A stretch of 64,000 nt of DNA, taken from Gnetum montanum (lineage: Eukaryota > Streptophyta > Gnetopsida > Gnetales > Gnetaceae). This document shows, piece by piece, positions 34,203 through 46,483 of the stretch (within the stretch, counting starts at the first letter, position 1; every line of letters begins with the position of its first letter). The notes below the pieces were generated by a model. It searched no databases, was not told where the DNA came from, and was given only the letters and a program-made list of their open reading frames with translations. A program made the position numbers and the translations under genes. Location of the stretch: assembly GCA_015680685.1 (NCBI GenBank), contig MNCI01008716.1, positions 73,693 through 137,692 of the forward strand. Reading direction: 5' to 3'.

Positions 34203-35088
34203 TGATGAGTCATGAATTGGTTGCGTTGATGAGGTCTCGTTGGCTAGGCCCCATCGACTAAGCTCCATCAATGCATTGACATGACCCCATCAACGTAGGG
34301 CATGTTCTTGCCTATAAATATGTGCCAACCCATCGTGTTTAGGCATCTTTTTTATCATAGTTGTAGCAAAGCTCTTGTAGTTTTTACATTCAAAAGTTAA
34401 AATATTTTCTTGAGTGCCCACAATAGGAGTCATTGAGTGTATGAATCTTTATTTGAGCATTGTTGTACCTAAGTACGGTAGTGTGTGCAGCAATAAAGAT
34501 GAGCTTCTTGATAAATCTTATAGTATTCTGGATAGGTTAAATGTTTTATTCATGCATTTAATGTTTTCAGTTATTTATTCAATGTTCTTTAGTAATTAAG
34601 CTAATTAAGTAATCAAGTGAGATAAGCTAAATAGCGATTAAGTAAACATATAAGTATGACTGCTTTGAGCATGCATATGATGTTTGGTAATCCAAGTGGT
34701 GCTTAATGCCTAGTAACCTAGCAATGTTATATGTGTTTAGGATGTGTACGGTAAGTGGGATCAGATACTTATGTTAGGATTAGTTGAACAATAGTTAGCC
34801 AATTAGATTAAGTAGACATTAAATTACTTTATTCTCTATTTCATTTATTTCAAGCACCAAAACCATAAAACAGAAAATGATAAAAATCATATGCCTCAAT
34901 TACACTTAAACCATACCCTTGAGCTTCACAAGTGTAGTTGGGAAGACAATGAATGTTCTCAATGCCCAGTTTACTTCCTAGAGAACTAGTGCACTAGAAA
35001 ACTATAAAGTCCATAGAATTCAACCAAATCACACGTGAACACTTTGTGATTCGTATGGTTGAGCGTAGGGGTACTTGATTGCTCATCA
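34203..35088 (+). repeat. RT5 3' LTR (D-type)
   Basis: It starts TGATGAGTC and ends GCTCATCA, 886 bp, homologous to 11275-12187. U3 contains GAGG/GGCC inverted motifs (about 34225-34305) and TATAAATA at 34313-34320; AATAAA is at about 34491. The next base belongs to gag of RT3 on the opposite strand, so RT5 lies inside RT3. Confidence 0.85.
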
Positions 35089-36296
35089 CAAAAGCATCGT
35101 GGAAGGTTGAAGATGATGTTGTGGATCTACATTGTATCCATTTTCAAATTCTGGAATGTTATTCATTTCTTGTCGCTTGATGCAATTGTCCCTTACATGC
35201 CTAGCAAAAATATACGCTGCCTCCTTTGATGTTGATCATGTTTCAAATGGCCATAGTATTTGGGGTTGTAAGCTCTATTATAGTGGTGATTGCTCCGATG
35301 CGAATGATGATCTCTTTCTGCATGCCTAATGCTTTCTCTTCTTTGCTCATAATTGTCCTCTTCTTCATCAATATGTCTTCTTCGATGCACATATCTCCAA
35401 TGATCCATCCGTCTCTTCCCATCATGATCCCTCATTCTTCTTTCTCTCTTATCAAAATCTTTGGAAGAGTGTAAGGAGGAAGAAGAAAAAGTTTAAGAAC
35501 AGTGATAGCTAGTTCTCCTTCTATGACTCTTTGATTCGTCCCTTTTTGATTCAATGGAGGTTTTAGGCCTCAAGGTCCTCCTAAGTATGGAGTCTTCCTT
35601 AGCTCCTCTAGGTGTTTCCACAAGAGCTAAATGCAATTGTATGTTGATGGGATCTTCAATATGGATGGCTAGTGTTTGAGATTAAGATCCATGGGTTTGA
35701 TAAAAATTTCTTTGTTTAGAACATAGCATTATCTCTTTCCCCCAAGATAATCATTTGAGGTACTCCCTTTCCTTTGTTAAGCTCATGTTTTATCTCAATG
35801 GTAGCATCCTTTCTTACTTGAGCTTCTGTTGGTTGGTATGGCTTGGTCATGTGCTTGGTGATGTAGTAACATTCTTGTACATGACCAAGGTTTGACCTCA
35901 TAAGGATTGCTTGTAGCATTGATGGTATAGAATGTTATGGAGGCAAGACAATGTTGCCATGTAAATTCCTCCTTCTTAGTTGTTCATCCTGGTGAAAGAA
36001 AAATGTGAAGTCAGGATAGTATGGATTAGTGTGAACGTAGGAGACTCTAGTTTGCATAGGTGCACTCCAGTCTTCTTCATTATATTCCTTGTCATGACTC
36101 TTATTAAATTCAGTAGCAAGTGGTGATTTCTTCTTAATTGTGGAAGTCATATTGATTGTTTAACACTTTAAGTATGTACTTTTGGGAAGAGAAATTAGTT
36201 TAAGTGTGAAGGTTGTACTTGATGATTCTTAACACAGCGAACTTTATAAAATTAACTACTTAGCAAACATTGATACATCCTTGGTAATGACACCAA
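35089..36296 (-). pseudogene. RT3 fragment c: N-terminal gag and leader
   Basis: The N-terminal gag is at 36150-35935 (MTSTIKKKSPLATE, YVHTNPYYPDFTFFFHQDEQL, LHGNIVLP), matching the start of gag in RT4 and RT7. A His/Arg-rich segment (35435-35193) corresponds to their Arg-rich middle. At 35089 it is cut off by the RT5 LTR; about 2 kb of gag and protease present in RT7 are missing between here and 23735. The leader contains a decayed primer site (36278-36295). Confidence 0.7.
36278..36295 (-). promoter_or_regulatory. RT3 primer-binding site (decayed)
   Basis: On the minus strand, TGGTGTCATTACCAAGGA lies one base after the LTR. It retains the outline of the tRNA-Asp-type site TGGCGCCGTTGCCGGGGA with several substitutions, as expected for an older element. 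Confidence 0.55.
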
Positions 36297-37140
36297 TGAT
36301 GAGTGGTTGGGTATTCCAACACTCTACGATGCAAGTCACGAGTGTTCACAGGTGTCTAGATCATAATCTATGGATGGCCAATGTAAGTATACTAGTAGTT
36401 AATATTAGGTTTACGATTGTTGTCTTCTCACATTAACTTAGCAAAATTCAAGTTGTATGGTTTAACTCTCTGTGAGGCATATGATACAATGTTGTTGTTT
36501 GGCTTTAATGGTGCTTGCTAACATAATGGAAGTAAAAGTGAGATCTAGAAATAAAATCTAAATTTATGTTTGATGGGAATGTAAATCTATGTTAGCCTAT
36601 AGTGATAAGTATATGTTCTTGGTTTGTTAAACACATTAAGGGCTCATGTAACCATCATTGGGATTACCAAGTGAAACCACTACTAAGCAAATCAAGGGAA
36701 GTCACCACTGAGTTACCAAATGATTACACTTTACGCTTGAAACCAGTTGTACTTATACTGCTTTACTAAGGAACATTGGAAAAGTAAAGTACTTGGAAAC
36801 TATAAACAACCTAACTAAATTATACATGTTGGAAGGTAAAATTAGACTAACTAAAAATAAATTAATTGGAATGCTGCAATAGTGGAAAACAATCTCAATT
36901 TTTATTTTCAATCATGAACTGTGCCCAAGAACAATTCACTCAAACAAAGATTTTGTACAACTATTTAACGTTGCACTACAAGCATTCACTCTATCACTAA
37001 GTGTTGCTGGAAAGTTGTTTATTTGACATGATAGAGGGTTGGTATTTATAGTGGTGCCCAAGACCCACTACATTGCATCAATGATGACATATGCATGACT
37101 ATGACATATGATATCGTAGATATGATATCACAGTCAAGAC
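36297..37140 (-). repeat. RT3 5' LTR (upper end approximate)
   Basis: It starts at 36297 with the family end (minus-strand CCACTCATCA). TATAAATA is at 37043-37050 and 'gatatcgtagatatgatatcaca' at about 37108-37130 stands in for the palindromic U3 array. The upper end is placed near 37140, where a CA is available and similarity ends, but no matching 3' LTR or target duplication is in the window to fix it. Confidence 0.6.
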
Positions 37141-38365
37141 ACAAAAGGTTTTATCAATTTCCTTAACACTTTTGATGTGTTTAGATGTATTTCATTTAGT
37201 AAAAACATAGGAGGATGAAGGTTTACAAGAATTTGTAGTTCCAAGATTTGTTAAAATTTTAGTAAAAAAATACTAAAGTAAGAAAATAAGAAAGACCCTC
37301 AAGAGGTATTATTCGTTTAGTTAAAACTCTTTGGCAAATTTTGTGCACATTGAAACCATATATAAGTATAAATAGTATATTTGGCTGAAAATCTATCAAT
37401 GTGTGTTTCTTACTATTTGTTATTTTGTTGTTAGAAAAGATACACTTTATAAAGATTTTCCTTTCCAGCATTGCATGTGGCAAGACTTTTGATTTCAAAA
37501 CTCCAAGTTATGAGTCTAATTCAAATGGATAATTACAATGTTTCCTGTGGTAACCACTCAACCCATATTTGCTAGTTTTTCCCACAATTTCTATCCCAAA
37601 CTCTAACTTACAAACTTTGATAAAAGTTCAATGTTAACTATATATTCAAAGATAATGGAAATGATTATCTTTGAAATGAAAATGCTTAATTATATCGTTG
37701 GAGGACCTCAAAGGATTTATTGGTCAAAAATTTCTATCACAAGGTTTTGATATCATCATTCACTACTGCATTAAAGGGCATTAAAGAAAGAAAGGAGAAT
37801 TCAGAAATATGTATACAAAATCTGCAGATACTTTTCCACTAAAATTTCCAAATTTCAAAGCCTCAATACTCAAATGAAACTACCGTATGTTGCTTATTGG
37901 CATAGAACATGGAAACAATGTGTACCATGTGTGCAAGTTGTGTGTTTGTAGCGCCAATCGAGGGATTCGGTTGCAGTAGTATCTGTGACTTATAAATTTT
38001 CAAGCCTGGATGAGGGTATCGGCCTTGAAGCGTGATGTGCCATTTACCAACAAACGTTAGCCTTTGGAATATGAATTTTCCGGAAGCTGCTTCTTTGTCG
38101 TTTCTATGGTAAAAAGCCAGCACATAAATTAAATACGGGAGCAAAGTTGTTGTAGAATCAACCCTCCGAAGAAATGAAGAAACTGGGTCAAACAGTGAAC
38201 GAAGACAGATGGAAAAGCCATGATTCAATTGATTTGTTCTCCGTTCTTAAGTCGTTCGGGGCACAATCTCGGCTGCAACTATTTCATTTCTTTTCAATAC
38301 ATTGCCAATGCGCACAGTGGCTGTGAGACGCTGTTTGCTGCATAAAATTCCGCCGGAGGTCTGTA
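37141..38365. other. Low-copy DNA upstream of the lectin gene
   Basis: I see no repeat from the rest of the window and no convincing gene; a 121-codon minus frame (38228-37863) has no recognisable domain. The AT-rich part (37.2-37.8 kb) gives way to more GC-balanced sequence from 37.9 kb. The last few hundred bases presumably hold the lectin promoter and 5' UTR. No clear TATA box could be singled out. Confidence 0.4.
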
Positions 38366-41300
38366 ATGGCAGCTCAAGATAAGGTTAGTTTTAATTTCTT
38401 ATTGTTATATTTATGAATGGGTTTGTCGGCTCTTTCTTTTTGTAAAGCTTTCGGAGGGTGATAAATTTTCCTTCACAATTGGTTCTTTGGCATTATCTGA
38501 AAGTTGAACACTTCTGTAGCTTTTGAGCATGAATATCATGCACAGTCCTTTCCTGGTGTTTTCGTCAGTGCGCTTCCACTAAAGAAGAAGATATGGTTTT
38601 AGGCAATTTGTGTATTTTGATTTTTTACAATCTTCTTGTATTTTGGTTTTTCACAATTTTCTTCTTTGGTATTCTCTCAAAGACAGCTTTCTTGTACTTT
38701 GGTTTTTCACAATTTTCTTCTTTGGTCTTCTCTAAAAGAGGGCAACAGCTTTTAACAACCTGAATCTCTCACTCCCTTTGATTTTTCTGTATTCAGTTCA
38801 GCTTCATACCCTACACCACAATGATTTTATTATCGGAATGACATGAAACATATCAAGTTATAATCGGAATTAACAAAAACTCTCTGGTATTGGTAATGAT
38901 AAGCTACAGGTGGTGCCATATATAGTGTGGGACAGCAACGAAGGAACCACCTTTGACTGTGGTATCTACCGATGCATTACTTCCATCGATCTCTGGATCG
39001 GCTCAAATTTCGTGCAAAGCATTGCCATTCATGGTGAACTCAACGATGGCTCAAGTTCAAGCTCCTCTTCCCTTCCTCCAGAGAGGTCCACCTCCACCCA
39101 TGGCAACAGGGTCATTATTATAATTTGCTTCTGTATTATTAATGGCTTTCATAAACTATTAATTGGGCCCTTTTCCAAATAAAAGTTTTGGTGAATTTAT
39201 GGTGGGTTGTTTATAGGAAAAGGTGGACCTCATAGATGGGGAGACTCTGCTAGGGATAAGTGGGCATTGGAACAAGTACAGAACAGATTCAGTGGTGACC
39301 TGCTTGAGTTTTCATACCAGCAATGGCAAGGTACATGGGCCTTATGGCAAGAAAAAGGGAACCCCATTCGAGTGCTTTATTCCTGCTGGGGAAAATGGGG
39401 AACATATTGTAGGCCTGTTTGGCCACAGAAGCCTGAAGGCCCCAGATGCGTTGTGTGGCATTGGAGTTTATTATCAGCTTGCCGTTCCAAGGTTTGAGCA
39501 GGGACAACCCACAGACCTGTCAGATCTCGTAGCCTGTTATGACAAGCTCGTTAACTTTTTTCAGGTACGTTACAGCCACCGTTCTGGCAATTAATGGTGA
39601 ACTTTTTGTAATATTATAGTTGTTGCTGTTCCTGTTGTACAGTATAGAACCATCCAATTAAGTTAGTGCAGAGTGCACAAATCATAACAATTGGTATTAT
39701 TAGAAAGAAATGCATTATAGCAAGTTTTGTGATGAACTTGAATAATGTTTTGGCCTTTTGTCTTTCTTTTGTTTTAATGCTGAACAGTTTTGCAAGTGGA
39801 ATTTAAAATCCAAATCAGTAACTCAAACACTCAGAATCTCGAATAACACACTTTGCACAATCAAGAAGGACCACTTTCCATTCCTATGTTCTATTGCTTT
39901 ATTTTATTGTTTCACGTTTTGGGGAAGCTGGTACATGGGGTTGTTGAGACTTGAGAGGCATCTTGAGAGGGTTTTGGCTGGAGCATAATTTTTCTGGAAA
40001 GTCGTAGAAACGTAAAGGGGATACAAAGAAGAATAGTTTTGCTTTTAGGTATTAAAATTTATGGATAAATTTGTTAAGAAATCTTGAATATCTACGTTGC
40101 AACTTGGACAGCAAACCATATTGACAATGTTTTAGAAGAAAACTAAGAGTTGTTATTAATACTTGTGCATTTTGGACATCAATATATGCTGAACGTACCA
40201 CATGCATCCTGAAACGTTTAGGTTTCTTTTTTGCAGGGACACATCCCTACATAACGCAGTTTCATTCATTTATGCTGCTCCTGTGTATTCGTATTCTGCA
40301 TCACGCTGTAGTTTGTTTTACAATTTTATTTTTTACAATAAAAGTATAACCTCTTCATGGATATCTAGTAAATTGTAACAGTGTCTCAAATCAGGGCATA
40401 AATAAAAGAAATGGACTAAGAGCCTAATAGTAAAATTTGTGAAGTGAAATACCTATAAAGATGCCGAAGACCGTTTATTGTGCAAACGTGTGATTGAAAA
40501 TAAGATGTACGTTTTAGTTTGTATAATGTTTTGCAAAAATGATAAATGCATTGCAGTAGAATTTATTAAGAGGGAAGTTAACGAATTAAATACACAGAAT
40601 GAGAAATAGATGACTGGCAGCCTGGCACTGGCAAAGAACAGTGAAAAAAAACAATTAAGACTTTGATTTCTCTTTTAAGAATCATGGTTTCTAATGTTGC
40701 ACCAGCTCACCTATTGAAATGCCAGTTCTACACATAACTAAAGATTGAAGATTGAACTCATGATTTCATAAGTAGAAATACTTGAAAACAACAGAAACTC
40801 ATGAAAGTACTTAAAAGACACCCAATAAGGTCAGGCGTTGTAAGCTCATAACTTTTCTGTAAGTACCTTTCATTAGAGGTTGAGAGTACTACTCTCAGCT
40901 GTGAAAATCATAGCTCATTTAATGTTGGAAATTTTTTTAAACGAAATTATCTCAATAGGATTTAAGCGTTAATTTTTCAAGAACAGGATGCATAAAGTTG
41001 ATAGTTAATTAACAAGCTTGTTTTCTTTATGTATTGTTTTTCTCCTTCCCAAAAATGCAGAGCTGGGAATGGAGGCCATGGCCTTCACTGAAATGGCATT
41101 GCCAAGGCAAGGGAGGGATTCCTTGGGATGACGGCATACACAGAGGCATTTGCCAAATCGAGATCAGTCACGGAAGAGCCGTGGATTCTATCAGAGTGCA
41201 ATACCAAAACAAACACGGTCGTGCCATATGGGCTAACTCCCATGGCAAAAACATCCACAGCAATAATACCCAAAAGGTGGGGTACTTGTATCCTTGATTT

Positions 41301-42175
41301 CCATTTGGATCTAAGGTTTCTTTTTTAAAATTTTCCATTCATAACTATGCTAAATCAGGTTGAGGTATACCCCTGCTTTTTTAAAGTGGTTGTTTCCAAT
41401 GATTTATTACAAGGCAATGAATCGCCATTGTGATGGTTAACCCCCGGTTCATCTCCAGTTTGATTCGTAGATTAGGTTTGTAAGTATTTTGTACATTATG
41501 TTCAGCTTTGTTCTTTTGGAATTCTATAACAGATTTATTTATCTGAGTTTTCATCTGCTATGGCTGATTTAAGCTCTGTTTTTGCATTAAGGTTAGAACT
41601 TGCCTTAAGTATCTTTAAAAACATTCATTATGTTGCAATATGGCCCAGTTTTTTCACCAAATTATCAGAGTTGCCCAGTTTTTCTGATTCATTTTTCATG
41701 GAGAACAAAGTTTTTTTCCGAGTTATTAACCATTGGTTTTTCTTTCTTTTTGAATCTTGGCTGTGCGAATATTGTTACCGGTCAGACTGAACAACTGAAG
41801 CTGGACTACCCGAACGAGTATGTTGTAAGCATGAAGGGCACCTACAACATGTTGGCTCCTCAGGTGGTATTAAGGAGCATCACCTTTCAGACAAATTTGA
41901 AAACTCTGGGTCCATTTGGGCGTCCCAGCGGTTTCCGGTTCGAATCTCCTCAGTCAGGTTACAAGATTCTAGGCTTCTTTGGTAGATCTGGGGACTTTGT
42001 AGATGCCATAGGAGTGCACCTCGCAATTCTTGACGCAACCAACTTGAAACCTAAGACAGATGAGCCACAGCTGCAAGAGGGCTTCATCCAATTTGTGTCT
42101 CGGTTGAAGCTTCAAGAAAAAGTGAAATGTCTTGAACCAGATACCCACGAACTTCGGGAAGAAGAGTCGTGTTAA
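38366..42175 (+). CDS. Two-domain jacalin-related lectin, five exons
   Basis: This is a carbohydrate-binding jacalin fold protein, probably nucleocytoplasmic since no signal peptide is seen. Exons read from splice signals are 38366-38383 (MAAQDK|GTTAGT), 38910-39110, 39217-39564 (CAG|GTACGT), 41061-41276 (AAG|GTGGGG) and 41786-42175. All junctions are phase 0, about 390 residues in all. Domain 1 (exons 2-3) has FDCGIYRCITSIDLW, HGPYGKKKGTPFECF and CGIGVYYQL. Domain 2 (exons 4-5) has GGIPWDDGIHRGICQIEI, LDYPNEYVVSMKGTY, LGPFGRPSGFRF and GFFGRSGDFVDAIGVHL. Domain 2 keeps the GxxxD sugar-binding loop (GDFVD) and the N-terminal GG loop; domain 1 has lost both and carries a Ser-rich insertion. The exon 2 donor (AGG|GTCATT) is weak and least certain. 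All exons are open, so the gene looks functional. Confidence 0.85.
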
Positions 42176-42356
42176 TTATTCTGTCAGAGGCAGAGTTTGG
42201 CTGCATCCTATATTTTATAGAAGTAATTGTCAAAAGAACGAGTTGATTAAATCGGCAGTGGTGACACCATTAAAAAACTGCAACGGTTAAATTGTTTATC
42301 TGATTTACTGTACTATTCTAATGAAACTCTCTGAATCTCTATACGCTTCACTATTA
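42176..42356 (+). other. Lectin 3' UTR and downstream DNA
   Basis: This is AT-rich sequence after the TAA. There is no exact AATAAA; ATTAAA-like signals are at about 42247 and 42270. It runs to a short poly(T) (about 42357-42363) that may be the tail end of the minus-strand LINE. Confidence 0.4.
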
Positions 42357-44457
42357 TTTTTTTGGGTTGTTGGACCTCAGAAAGCAAGTTCTGTTAATAG
42401 AAAAAAGACACTAAATACATATTCAACATCAAGACATTGAAACTAGATATAGAGGAAAAAGAGAACTTAATGAACTGGGGATGTTATGTAGGAAAACAAA
42501 ATTACAAACAATCGATCCCAAAGTGGAGGAATATAATCTGGAGATCAACAATCTACCAAGGATCAACTAAAATCGGGAGCAAATAAGAGTGGTAGAAAAT
42601 CGGAGGAAGTAGAAAATACCCAAGAGACACTTCTGCGAAGTGAGTCTTGTTGAGGAACATTGATGGGACTCTCGTTTCTGCTCCAAGGCTGCAATAGATA
42701 GATAGAATGAGCTTATTGTAACCATAACATCACCCTACGTTACCTAGTGCGATGTAAGGCTCTCTATGTTGCCCTACGTTACTCTGGTTCTCTATAAGGC
42801 TAAAGCCCCTATCATTGCCTTTAAGTGCACATTTCATGGAAACACTTATTGTAACCTACAGTCGCCCTACATTACCCTAGTTAGATATTACATTGCAATC
42901 AACACCTTTGTTGATACTTAACTCACTCCATCCAACTTGAGCTTTGAAGCATGAAATATGACTTAGAAGTGAATGAGGCAGAGGATCTGCAATTTCTCCC
43001 TAATAGTTATATGTTTGAAAAAGAATAATACATTTGCGTTTCCAAATATAATATAGAACAATGGGCCTAATAACCTTCCAAAGAAATTTGAAGTTCATGG
43101 AAGTGGTAGACAAAAAGTCAAACATAATGTCATCTTGAGAAAGCTTGCGGGAAGGGATAACTTTAGAAGCCCATCCCCATGTATGTCGAGCAAAGGGGCA
43201 ATGCTAAAAAACATGGACAAAATCCTTAGTTCCACCACAAAGAGGGCACATAGGAGTGTGAATCCCAAGGTATTCAAGACGTTTGTTGATGGGTAAACCT
43301 TAATGAAAAAAACACCAAAGAAACTATTGAATTTTAAGAAGAGTTGGAAGGTTCCAAATTCGGTTGAAGAGGGAGATCCAGAATTGCTAAGACTCTTGTT
43401 CATTCCAAGATTTGTTACAAGATTGAATGACCATAGAGGAATCATGAAACAGTTGAAAGGGAACATGTGGCTTATAAGGTAGAAGTTTTGATTCATTAAT
43501 CCACTGGAGGCCATGAAATATGCTTTGGACTGAGATGTCCAATTGCACGTATTGATGAATGAAATTATAAACCTGATTTAAGTAAAGATGCATAGGTTAA
43601 GAAGGCCCATACAAATTTTTAGACACTTCTCAAAAAATCCATTGATCCACGAGACGAAGACAACTAAGGGAAATAACTCCCTTCTGATACCAAGTAGTGG
43701 CTACTTTCACATTCATAATGGCAAGAGGGGCAGGTGATAGGGGTAACCACCAAGGGCAAAGCTTAAAAAGAAGAATAGGATTAATCTTAACATTAGTCCA
43801 ATTTATATAGTGGTATAAAGCTTGCAAAGCCGTCCAAATGCTTTTGAAGACATGGGACCTAGAAATGGTGATAGTATGGGGGAAAAGGATCCAATTAACG
43901 AGATGGATACTTTTCCAAAAGGGCTTATTTATGGAAAACATTTGTTGAAGCCTTAACTAGAGAAGACTCTCAATAATGTCAAGGGCATCCAAATGTTGAA
44001 CCAATCACTTAGCGACTAAGGTGAGCCCTTGTTTGAAAGAATTCAAAAGGCCTAAACCACCTCTATTTTTAGGAAGAGTAACAATATTTCAAGCAACACA
44101 ATGAAAACATTTTTGGAAGTCTTTAGACAAGCACATGAAGTCCCAAAATAATCACTCTAGTTCCTGATAGGTAGCATGGAAGGGTGCCTAGCATGAGAAA
44201 TAATACACATGAGTAGAAGCACAATAGATTTACAAACAAGGTACTTACCTATAAGGGTGATGGGTTTAGTTTTCCATTTTTTGATTTTCCTTTGAATTTG
44301 AGAAATTACTTGCTCTTAGAGGATTGAAGTAGGTCCTTTAAAACGGAAGGGAATACCCAAAATCGTAATGATATCTTGGTCCTGAATAAGTTTTTAGTTA
44401 TAGTTGGGCAAATGACTGTAATTATTGTTGAAACTATAAATAGAAGATTTACTCCAA

Positions 44458-45018
44458 TTATTGCTTCACTCGAGATAAGAGTCGTTGCTCATTAGCAGTA
44501 GTGTTTTGAATGAGGAAAAAGGAGTTGTCGATGACATGCATATTAAGAAGCTGATATTGAGGGGAAGAGAGACAAGCCCCGAAGAGGTTCTTATTCTGAA
44601 TAGCAAAGTTTAATTGATGACAAAGGAAGTTGCTAGCAATGATAAAGAGGTAAAGAGCAAGAGGACAACCTTGCCTCACTAGCCTATGAATTGAGGAGGG
44701 AGAAGTGATATCAAAGGTAGTAGCAATTCTTGCAGTAACATGAGAGAATAAACCTTTCACCATGTGAAGAAACTTAGGATCAAAACCCAATTTAGTCATT
44801 TTTTGGATAATAAATTCCCACTTAATATTATTGTAGGCTTTAGCATAATCTAGCTTCATCAAGATGATATCTTTATCATCATCCTCTGTCCACTGAAGAC
44901 CTTCCCAAGCAATGACCACATTATTTAAAATGTAACTCCAAGAAAAAAGTTTGTTTGCTAGGGAGATATAATGTGACAAAGAATTTTCCTCAAACATAAG
45001 GCTAAGCACTTGGCCCAT
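44458..45018 (-). pseudogene. LINE reverse transcriptase core fragment
   Basis: The open frame of 186 codons begins within the palm region: LANKLFSWSYILNNVVIAWEG, then ILMKLDYAKAYNNIKW and IHRLVRQGCPLALYLF. It is typical RVT_1 of L1-type elements. In the active family the [FY]xDD motif would follow MHVIDNSFFL, where the two catalytic Asp residues are reduced to one Asp-Asn. It is therefore inactive. The N-terminal RT blocks are in another frame just upstream. Confidence 0.85.
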
Positions 45019-45602
45019 ATTTTGTATACCACATTAAGAAGAGTAATGGGTTGCCAATTGGAGATACAAGTAGGATCTCCCGATTTAGGAAGAAGATGAA
45101 TAATCCCTTAATTTAAATTTGGCCCTAGAGAACTAGTAAGGATAACCTCTGTAATAACTTGGAGAAGATCATTGCCTACCAAATCCTAATGATTTTGAAA
45201 AAATTCAATGGGGAAATCATCTTCTAAAGTTTGCAACATGGTAGAATTAACTAACCTAGGGTAATTAAGGGTAGTGGCCTCAAATGATGAGAGATCTATA
45301 GGGGTAGTGGTAAATAAGGCCTCGAAAAGCTCCTTAAGATATGAAAAAAGACTATTGTGATCAATGATGGTGGTACTGCCATTAGAAAGTTTGTCTAAAG
45401 ATGGTGAAGGGGAAGAGCTATTAAGATACTTGAAAAATTCCTTACAATGTTCATCCTGAATATTTAACCAAGTTTGCTCTTTATTAAGACACTTTGTACC
45501 TTATAGACATCCCAATGTTGGAAAGTTGAGCAGACTCTAGCTAACTCCCCATGAACTTGAGTATTGAAGGGATCTTGAGCTAATCTTTTAGTAAGGTGAT
45601 CA

Positions 45603-45607
45603 ATAGC
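45603..45607. repeat. Target-site duplication of RT7, left copy (ATAGC)
   Basis: ATAGC directly precedes RT7 and recurs at 52669-52673 directly after it. Confidence 0.9.
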
Positions 45608-46483
45608 TGATGAGTGGCGAGGTACCCCTACACTCAACCATACGAATATGAGCATTACACGCGCGATCCAGTCGAACTCCGCAGACTAAGTGCCTACATG
45701 CCTCATGGAACACTTAAGGTTAATTATTCCTTGTCTTCCCAAACTTACTTGTATTTGTCACGGTGTATGGTTAAGTAAGTCCGAGGTATATGATTTTTAT
45801 GTCTTTTCTGTTTTATCTCCTATGCTGATAAGGTGAAAGGTAAAGAGACTAATTAACTAACTTTAACTAACTATCTAAGTCTTAATTAACCTAGCATCAG
45901 CATCTGTTGCCACTTACCGTTCACACCCTGAACCGATGCAACTGTGGTTACCAAACGCTAGTCGTTGCTGGGATTACCACACGTAATGCACGTGCTCGAA
46001 GCGATCGTACTGAGGCACTTAACTAGGAGATAAGGGTTGAGAAAGATTTAATGACTAATAAAGCATGTAAATGATAAACAATAAATAACAATAAATAAAA
46101 GTCCTATTTAGCCTATTCCATGCACTACAAGATTTATCTAAGAAGTTTGTCTTTGTTGCCGTACACAAACATGTGTTCAGGTACAATATTTGCTCGAATA
46201 AAGATCCGTTCACTTTGGAGTTCCTACTGCGGGCACATGGAAAATATTCTATCTCTAGAGAGGTAAAACTACTAGAGTTTCGTTAAGGGTCTAGATCTAG
46301 ATGAGAAAACAAGGGAGAGCCGCCTCTTATTTATAGATTTGGCGGAGCACCGTGATATCGCGTACGCGATATTGCGGGGGACGACAAGATATCGCGTACG
46401 CAATATTACGTGGGATGTGATATCATGACGGATGTGATACCGCGTACACGATATTGCATCCCATGCGATATTGAGTCCCATCA
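45608..46483 (-). repeat. RT7 3' LTR
   Basis: The LTR is 876 bp; minus-strand ends are TGATGGGAC...CACTCATCA. TATAAATA is at 46328-46335 and the palindromic U3 array at 46350-46475. It is preceded on the minus strand by the pre-LTR motif (46484-46495). It is longer than the 5' LTR because it keeps more of the palindromic array. Confidence 0.9.
46354..46373. repeat. 20-bp near-perfect palindrome in LTR U3
   Basis: GATATCGCGTACGCGATATT is palindromic except for its last base. Weaker copies follow at about 46389-46412 and 46436-46460. The CpG-rich core GCGTACGC stands out against the AT-rich surroundings. Confidence 0.9.

Larger units (their letters stand above)
42357..45607 (-). mobile_element. 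LINE (L1-type) 3' part: RT and zinc-ribbon end
   Basis: Minus-strand reading gives the RT N-terminal block GIIHLLPKSGDPTCISNWQP and ITLLNVVYKIWAK (about 45105-45010). Then come KLDYAKAYNNIKWEF (about 44860-44810) and HRLVRQGCPLALYLFIIA (about 44690-44635). Near 43300-43150 comes the C-terminal zf-RVT-like segment (VYPSTNVLNTLGFTLLCALF). These are the hallmarks of plant non-LTR retrotransposons. The catalytic [FY]ADD region around 44520 reads VIDNSF, so it is mutated. Several frames and stops are present. The 3' end is tentatively the poly(T) at 42357. RT7 splits the element at 45607/52669. Confidence 0.8.

Noticed and set aside
37863-38228. 121-codon minus-strand frame upstream of the lectin gene
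   Set aside because: No domain and no splice or homology support; more likely part of the lectin promoter region.
39758-39988. 76-codon frame in lectin intron 3
   Set aside because: It starts inside AT-rich intron sequence, resembles no jacalin segment and lacks flanking splice signals in phase.
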